A stretch of 6,313 nucleotides of DNA from Pseudomonadota bacterium. Lineage in GTDB: Bacteria; Pseudomonadota; Alphaproteobacteria; Paracaedibacterales; CAIULA01. How positions within the stretch are numbered: position 1 is the stretch's first letter; the number at the start of each line of letters is the position of its first letter. The notes under the pieces are model-generated. The model was not told the origin of the DNA. It worked only from the letters and a program-made list of their open reading frames with translations, and did not search any database. This document shows, piece by piece, positions 1-4,193 of this stretch. The position numbers were made by a program, and so were the translations under genes. Location: positions 1-6,313 of the forward strand of contig JAJZHT010000076.1 of the NCBI GenBank assembly GCA_021804455.1, read 5' to 3'.

Positions 1-775
1 GTTTTTGTTCAACCACTCTCTTGGCTTTTTTAATGACCATTTCGGCAACCTGAACGTGGCGTGAGGCCGGTTCATCAAAGGTCGAACTGATGACTTCTCC
101 TTTAACGGAACGCGCCATGTCAGTAACTTCTTCGGGACGCTCGTCAATCAATAAAACAATCAAATAAATCTCTGGATGGTTCTCTGTAATGGAGTGGGCA
201 ATATTTTGCAGCATAACCGTTTTACCCGTACGGGGCGGAGCCACCAAAAGTGCACGTTGACCTTTTCCTAGGGGAGAGACAAGGTCAATAACCCGGGCCG
301 TATAATCCTTGTTATTTTTGTCGTTTTCGAGTTCTAATTTCAAACGTTGCTCAGGATAAAGGGGGGTTAAATTATCAAAATTAATACGATATTTAATGTT
401 TTCTGGTTCTTCAAAGTTAATCTTATTCACTTTTAAAAGAGCAAAGTAACGCTCCCCATCTTTAGGAGCACGAATTTGTCCCTCTACAGTATCCCCTGTG
501 CGCAGGCCAAAGCGCCGTACTTGGTTGGGGGAAACGTAAATATCATCAGGGCCTGGTAAATAATTTGATTCTGGCGAACGCAAAAAACCAAAACCATCTT
601 GCAAAATTTCAATAACGCCTTCGCCCAAAATCGCAACATCGTCTTCGGTCATTTTTTTTAAAATGGCAAACATGAGGTCTTGTTTGCGTAAAGCGCTGGC
701 ATTTTCAATTTGGTGCTGTTCTGCAAAGGCTAATAATTCAGCAGGGGATTTTCGTTTTAATTCTTGAAGATTCAT
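1..775 (-). CDS. rho: Transcription termination factor Rho, N-terminal 258 residues (3' end outside window)
   Basis: Rho is a hexameric RNA-dependent ATPase/helicase that ends transcription of untranslated RNA in the cytoplasm. The visible part aligns almost residue for residue from memory with E. coli Rho. The N-terminal helical domain (about 1-45) includes [11 protein letters not shown]. The cold-shock-like RNA-binding domain (about 48-120) carries DGFGFLR at 60-66, GPDDIYVS at 75-82 and RRFGLRTGD at 87-95. The ATPase core begins near 160, with Walker A PPRTGKT at 180-186 (K185, T186), then [11 protein letters not shown] at 208-218 and [14 protein letters not shown] near the edge. The family is usually about 420 residues, so roughly 160 are missing with no sign of damage. 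The ATG at 773-775 matches the conserved MNLxEL start and has a well-spaced AGGA. It lies 29 nt after hemJ, probably read from the same transcript. Confidence 0.98.
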   Translation of the reverse strand, partial: MNLQELKRKSPAELLAFAEQHQIENASALRKQDLMFAILKKMTEDDVAILGEGVIEILQDGFGFLRSPESNYLPGPDDIYVSPNQVRRFGLRTGDTVEGQIRAPKDGERYFALLKVNKINFEEPENIKYRINFDNLTPLYPEQRLKLELENDKNNKDYTARVIDLVSPLGKGQRALLVAPPRTGKTVMLQNIAHSITENHPEIYLIVLLIDERPEEVTDMARSVKGEVISSTFDEPASRHVQVAEMVIKKAKRVVEQK

Positions 776-781
776 AAATTT

Positions 782-785
782 TCCT
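782..785 (-). promoter_or_regulatory. Shine-Dalgarno site of rho
   Basis: On the minus strand the sequence reads TAGGAAAATTTATG, placing AGGA 6 nt before the rho ATG. It is the only internal start in the window with a clear, normally spaced ribosome-binding site. The others lack one or place it against the ATG. It sits in the 8-bp palindrome TCCTAGGA (782-789), which is too short to call an operator. The good site fits rho being translated independently of hemJ; that is inference. Confidence 0.7.
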
Positions 786-804
786 AGGATAATCAAAGTA
801 AAGA

Positions 805-1260
805 CTAAGAGAAAGGTTTCACAATAACACTAATAACGATCAGGATAAGAAGAAGGGTTGGTATTTCGTTGATAATACGAAAAAAGCGCGATGTCCTGGT
901 GTTCGTGCCACAGGCAAGTTGCCGTCTACACCGTTCCAAGTAAGATTGAAACATAATTAATCCAAAAACGCAAAGGATTTTTAGATGAAACGACCCTGAT
1001 TCAAGAGAGCCTGAAACCAGAAGAAGCATCCCTCCCAAAAAAAGCGACATAGACATAGCCGGCACCATGATAATTTTATACAGACGCCTTTCCATGACAC
1101 AGAAAGTTTCCTGAGTTTGAGGATGCTGGCTTTCCACATGATAAACAAATAAACGAGGCAAATAGAATAACCCCGCCATCCAAGCAGTGACAGCAATCAC
1201 ATGAAATGCCTTTAACCACAGATAATAATCACTTGCTAATTGGACAAGAGTTTCTATCAT
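805..1260 (-). CDS. hemJ: Protoporphyrinogen IX oxidase, HemJ type (membrane protein)
   Basis: HemJ carries out the six-electron oxidation of protoporphyrinogen IX to protoporphyrin IX, the penultimate step of haem synthesis, in the inner membrane. The 151-residue product fits the family (about 140-150). Four hydrophobic segments lie near 15-40, 62-84, 92-110 and 128-149. Family motifs are KAFH (17-20), [15 protein letters not shown] (27-41), MERRLY (56-61), FHLK (91-94), NEIPT (130-134) and a C-terminal VIVKPF. Older annotations call this family UPF0093 or CopD-like. Q105 stands where I recall a histidine in a [YF]H motif of relatives. The start at 1258-1260 overlaps the lpxA stop as ATGA and has no Shine-Dalgarno, so translation is probably coupled to lpxA. 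The stop is TAG at 805-807, and rho follows after 29 nt. Placement behind lpxA is unusual. The assignment rests on motifs, not a search. Confidence 0.93.
   Translation of the reverse strand: MIETLVQLASDYYLWLKAFHVIAVTAWMAGLFYLPRLFVYHVESQHPQTQETFCVMERRLYKIIMVPAMSMSLFLGGMLLLVSGSLESGSFHLKILCVFGLIMFQSYLERCRRQLACGTNTRTSRFFRIINEIPTLLLILIVISVIVKPFS
1257..1260 (-). promoter_or_regulatory. ATGA stop/start overlap coupling lpxA to hemJ
   Basis: The hemJ start codon (1258-1260) and the lpxA TGA stop (1257-1259) share bases in the form ATGA. The 20 bases before the ATG contain no AGGA- or GGAG-like site. This arrangement commonly lets a terminating ribosome restart on the next gene, so hemJ output probably follows lpxA translation. 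The overlap is seen directly; the coupling is inferred. Confidence 0.75.
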
Positions 1261-2102
1261 GGTTTAGGCATACATAAGGGACGCTTGGAATCAGCTTGAA
1301 TAAAGTCAAGAAGACTACGAACAGTCTCGTTGCTTTGAAATTCTTGAGTTGCCTTAGTGACACGATCCAATAAAGGAATATCTGTTGTATCCTCAAAAAG
1401 TTCCCGATAAACATCGATTAATTCGTGGATAGTGTTAGAAGAAAAACCTCGGCGCTTCAAGCCTACTAAGTTTAACCCATGAAGATGGGCACGTTCTCCC
1501 ACAACCATGGCAAAGGGGATAACGTCTTTTTCAACGCCCGACATACCGCCAATAATCGCATGATCGCCAATACGAACAAATTGTTGTATGGCCGACAGTC
1601 CTCCTATAATTACATAGTTGCCAACCTGAACATGCCCACCCAAAGTGGCATTGTTAGCTAAAATCGCATGATCCCCCACAATACAATCATGGGCAACGTG
1701 TGAACCCACCATCAACAAACAATGGTTGCCAACTTGGGTCAGCATTTTATCACCCTCGGTTCCGCGTTGAATGGTCACATATTCGCGGATGGTAACATCA
1801 TGTCCAATAACAGTCTTTGACGGTTCACCTTTATACTTTAAATCCTGGGGAGGATGCCCCAAAGAAGCAAAAGGATAGATAACCGTGCGTGCGCCAATAG
1901 AAATATCTCCTGCTAACGATACGTGTGAGATCAGTCGAACATCTTCTTCCAAAACAACGTTTGGTCCAATATGGCAATAAGGGCCCACCCTAACGCGAGC
2001 ACCTAGGGTTGCTCCCTCTTCGATCAGAGCGGTTGGATGGATTTGGGCATCAGGGTGAATACCTGGAACCACTTCAGGTTTTTGTGGATAGGAATAAGAC
2101 AT
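1257..2102 (-). CDS. lpxA: UDP-N-acetylglucosamine O-acyltransferase
   Basis: LpxA moves a (3R)-hydroxyacyl chain from ACP to the 3-OH of UDP-GlcNAc, the first reaction of lipid A synthesis, as a cytoplasmic homotrimer. Residues from about 15 to 205 form a left-handed beta-helix of hexapeptide repeats, followed by a helical C-terminus with GLKRRGF at 214-220. Aligned by eye to E. coli, catalytic H125 is H138 (in SHVAHDC), H122 is H135, H144 is H157 and R204 is R217. The position of E. coli H160 is Q173 (AIQQF), which is unusual. The chain-length ruler G173 is G186, suggesting a long (about C14) acyl donor. At 281 residues it exceeds E. coli's 262, partly through a 13-residue N-terminal tail before GIHPDAQ; a GTG at codon 11 is an alternative start. 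The ATG abuts the fabZ stop (TAAATG). lpxB does not follow. Confidence 0.98.
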   Translation of the reverse strand: MSYSYPQKPEVVPGIHPDAQIHPTALIEEGATLGARVRVGPYCHIGPNVVLEEDVRLISHVSLAGDISIGARTVIYPFASLGHPPQDLKYKGEPSKTVIGHDVTIREYVTIQRGTEGDKMLTQVGNHCLLMVGSHVAHDCIVGDHAILANNATLGGHVQVGNYVIIGGLSAIQQFVRIGDHAIIGGMSGVEKDVIPFAMVVGERAHLHGLNLVGLKRRGFSSNTIHELIDVYRELFEDTTDIPLLDRVTKATQEFQSNETVRSLLDFIQADSKRPLCMPKP

Positions 2103-2570
2103 TTAGGAGTTCACAATCATAGCCGTAAAGATAGCTTCATCTGTTAAAGTATCGCCAACCCATGCTTCTCCTCGAAACTTCCAAATATTGGCGCGACTTT
2201 TTTCTTTTTGAACCCGTAAGTGTAGAACATCGCCGGGCATTACTGGTTTTCTGAATTTGGCCTCCTCAATAGACATAAAGTATACCAGATTATTTTTTTC
2301 TAAAACTTCGGGTTGATTGGTTTTAAGGGTTTTAATCACTAAAACTGCTGCTGTTTGCGCCATGGCTTCAATAACCAAAACTCCTGGTAAAATAGGATGT
2401 TGAGGAAAGTGGCCTTGAAAATACCATTCATTCATAGAGACGTTCTTGATACCTAGGGCACTTTGACCCAATTGGACATGTTCAACCCGATCAATCAACA
2501 AAAAGGGGTAGCGATGAGGGATCAAGTCTCTGATCTCTTGAATATCAATCGTTAAATTTTCCATGTTCAT
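2103..2570 (-). CDS. fabZ: 3-hydroxyacyl-[acyl-carrier-protein] dehydratase FabZ
   Basis: FabZ dehydrates (3R)-hydroxyacyl-ACP to trans-2-enoyl-ACP in type II fatty-acid elongation in the cytoplasm, and competes with LpxA and LpxD for hydroxyacyl-ACP. The 155-residue protein is a single hotdog domain of normal family length. Visible signatures are LIPHRYPFLLIDRV (16-29), GHFPQHPILPGVL (53-65) with catalytic H54, VIEAMAQ (66-72) with catalytic E68, and the late KFRKPVMPGD stretch. All expected active-site residues are present. The ATG at 2568-2570 lies 3 nt after the lpxD stop and has no recognisable Shine-Dalgarno, suggesting coupling to lpxD; a second ATG two codons in (2562-2564) is an equally possible start. 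The TAA stop directly precedes the lpxA ATG. Position between lpxD and lpxA is the standard arrangement and excludes FabA in practice. Confidence 0.98.
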   Translation of the reverse strand: MNMENLTIDIQEIRDLIPHRYPFLLIDRVEHVQLGQSALGIKNVSMNEWYFQGHFPQHPILPGVLVIEAMAQTAAVLVIKTLKTNQPEVLEKNNLVYFMSIEEAKFRKPVMPGDVLHLRVQKEKSRANIWKFRGEAWVGDTLTDEAIFTAMIVNS

Positions 2571-2573
2571 CCA

Positions 2574-3590
2574 TTATTTTGAAGTTTTGAGTAATTTTTG
2601 AAGAGCAATCGTTTGCTTATGCCATTCACGCACCGGAACAGCGGGTGACACCGCATCCGTTTCCCCATCAGCCACATCCCGCATCAGACCACTTTGGGCC
2701 GCAATTTTAACACCATGACCAATATTTAAATGTCCGGCAATTCCCACCTGACCTGCCGCAATAACAAATTTTCCTAATTTAGAACTGCCCGCAATACCAA
2801 CCTGGGCCACCAGAACACTGTTGTTACCAATCTCTACGTTGTGGGCAATTTGAACTAGATTGTCAATACGAACACCATCGCCAATTTTAGTGTCACTAAA
2901 ACTGCCGCGGTCAATAGTGGTGTTAGCACCAATGTGAACGTCATGCCCAATCAGAACGCGACCCAATTGGGGAATGTCAAAATGTCCCATATGATCCATA
3001 TGAAAGCCAAAGCCAGGCTGACCAATCCGTGCTCCTGGTTTTACAAACAGACGATCGCCAATAAGAGAATAACCAAGGGTTACATGGGCCTCTAAATGAC
3101 AATCTTGACCCAAAATGGTTCCATGTTGAATTACGCAATAAGGACCGATAAAACTGCCATCCCCGATAACAACATTTTCCTCAATTAAGGCAGAGGGGCT
3201 GATAAAACAATCTTTACCAATTTGGGCAGAGGGATGAATATGAGACAAGCTCTTAATTTGTGAAGAGTTTCTATGGCGAGGGTAGAGAAGACCTGCCAAT
3301 TTACCAAAACACCGATAAGGATGAGAGACAATAAGGGGCAAGGTAGTATTAGGAAGATGATGAGCGGCTTCTTGGCTGATAAGGCATAATCCTGCCTGGG
3401 TCTTTTTAAGAGCTTCTCGATATTTAGAGTTGTGAAAGCAGGTAATATCCGATGCAGAAGCCTCGTTTAAAGGGGCAATGTCGGAAAAAAGTTGGTCTTT
3501 TGCTTCTTCTGGGACAGAAATGGCAAGAATATCTCCAATTTGCTTAAGGCTTAAAGGAGGATTTTTTTTAAAAAAACGTGCGTCGATCAT
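2574..3590 (-). CDS. lpxD: UDP-3-O-(3-hydroxyacyl)glucosamine N-acyltransferase
   Basis: LpxD adds the N-linked (3R)-hydroxyacyl chain to UDP-3-O-acyl-glucosamine, the third step of lipid A synthesis, as a cytoplasmic trimer. The 338 residues match the family length. The N-terminal uridine-binding domain (about 1-110) contains HNSKYREAL (53-61). The left-handed beta-helix (about 115-310) includes GQPGFGF (190-196), NTTIDRG (223-229) and VQIAHN (246-251). E. coli catalytic H239 aligns with H250, and H276 with H287. The C-terminal helix runs from about 320. The E. coli acyl-ruler M290 aligns with G301 (in SGLMRD), which suggests a roomier pocket. The ATG at 3588-3590 opens with MIDARFF, typical of alphaproteobacterial LpxD; the upstream ribosome site is weak. 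Codons 5-10 contain a T7A8 run. The gene starts 16 nt after skp and ends 3 nt before fabZ. Confidence 0.97.
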   Translation of the reverse strand: MIDARFFKKNPPLSLKQIGDILAISVPEEAKDQLFSDIAPLNEASASDITCFHNSKYREALKKTQAGLCLISQEAAHHLPNTTLPLIVSHPYRCFGKLAGLLYPRHRNSSQIKSLSHIHPSAQIGKDCFISPSALIEENVVIGDGSFIGPYCVIQHGTILGQDCHLEAHVTLGYSLIGDRLFVKPGARIGQPGFGFHMDHMGHFDIPQLGRVLIGHDVHIGANTTIDRGSFSDTKIGDGVRIDNLVQIAHNVEIGNNSVLVAQVGIAGSSKLGKFVIAAGQVGIAGHLNIGHGVKIAAQSGLMRDVADGETDAVSPAVPVREWHKQTIALQKLLKTSK

Positions 3591-3606
3591 TCTAGTCTTT
3601 TAAGAA

Positions 3607-4188
3607 TTAGTTAGGGAGTTTCAAATCAGGCAGGATCCTGTCCAATCGTTTAATAACTTCACTTGTGATATCCAGATTCTGTTGATTGTACAAGATAGAG
3701 CGTGTCTCTTGAATCGTTTTATTCAAAACCAAATTAAATCCGTATTCTTTAACAATTTCTTCGATAACAGAATTTAAAGTTGATTCTAAATGTTCTGTTA
3801 ACCAACTGAATTGTTGACTAAGTTGCTCCTTAGTTTTCTGAACTTGTTGTTCTAAGGCGGAAACTTTTTTATCAAATTCAAGTTTCTTTTTTTGTTTGTC
3901 CGCGGCGCTTATTTTACTATTTTTAAGGGTTTCGTGTTCTTTTCTTAATTTCGTCTCTTGGGCTAGGATTTCTGCATGGATGCGTTCATGCTCTTTTTCA
4001 AGCAAATCACGCACCCTTGCAAAAGGCAAAGATTGAATTTTAATACGGCTGCTATCAACAACAGCAATCTTGATCGACTTGGCTTCGATTTTTGAACGTG
4101 AAGGTAAAAGGTAAAACAATCCCATAAGGACTAGGGTTATACCAACTAAACCTCCCACAAAAATTTTGATAGGCTGTGTCACAATCAT
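3607..4188 (-). CDS. skp: Skp/OmpH-family periplasmic chaperone, possibly membrane-anchored
   Basis: Skp-family proteins are trimeric, jellyfish-shaped chaperones that hold unfolded outer-membrane proteins in the periplasm before BamA inserts them. The 193-residue product has an N-terminal hydrophobic segment (about 9-28), the OmpH-type strand IKIAVVDSSRI (39-49), and then a long charged, heptad-like region rich in Lys, Glu and Gln (about 60-145) matching the coiled-coil tentacles. The body re-forms at YGFNLVLNKT (149-158). E. coli Skp is 161 residues with a cleaved signal. Here the hydrophobic run is long and no AxA cleavage motif follows, so an uncleaved anchor is possible. The ATG lies 5 nt after the bamA stop, with AGGA directly against it, a poor spacing that suggests coupling. 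Identity rests on fold features and on its place between bamA and lpxD, since family sequences are weakly conserved. Confidence 0.9.
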   Translation of the reverse strand: MIVTQPIKIFVGGLVGITLVLMGLFYLLPSRSKIEAKSIKIAVVDSSRIKIQSLPFARVRDLLEKEHERIHAEILAQETKLRKEHETLKNSKISAADKQKKKLEFDKKVSALEQQVQKTKEQLSQQFSWLTEHLESTLNSVIEEIVKEYGFNLVLNKTIQETRSILYNQQNLDITSEVIKRLDRILPDLKLPN

Positions 4189-4193
4189 TCCTG

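Noticed and set aside
782..789. Palindrome TCCTAGGA as an operator or terminator
   Set aside because: It is only 8 bp, has no loop or T-run, and overlaps the rho ribosome-binding site, which explains half of it.
981..1196. Second minus-strand frame inside hemJ
   Set aside because: It is rich in Cys, Trp and Phe, out of frame with a clear HemJ, and has no motif of its own.
1479..1661. Plus-strand frame of 60 codons inside lpxA
   Set aside because: It is antisense to the LpxA catalytic helix region and is explained by codon use there.
1997..2014. Inverted repeat GAGCA...TGCTC as a terminator
   Set aside because: A 5-bp stem with an 8-base loop inside lpxA coding sequence and no T-tract is expected by chance.
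1300..3300. Regular short repeats in lpxA and lpxD as a DNA repeat array or CRISPR
   Set aside because: The regularity is at protein level, from hexapeptide beta-helix coils, and the DNA units do not match one another.
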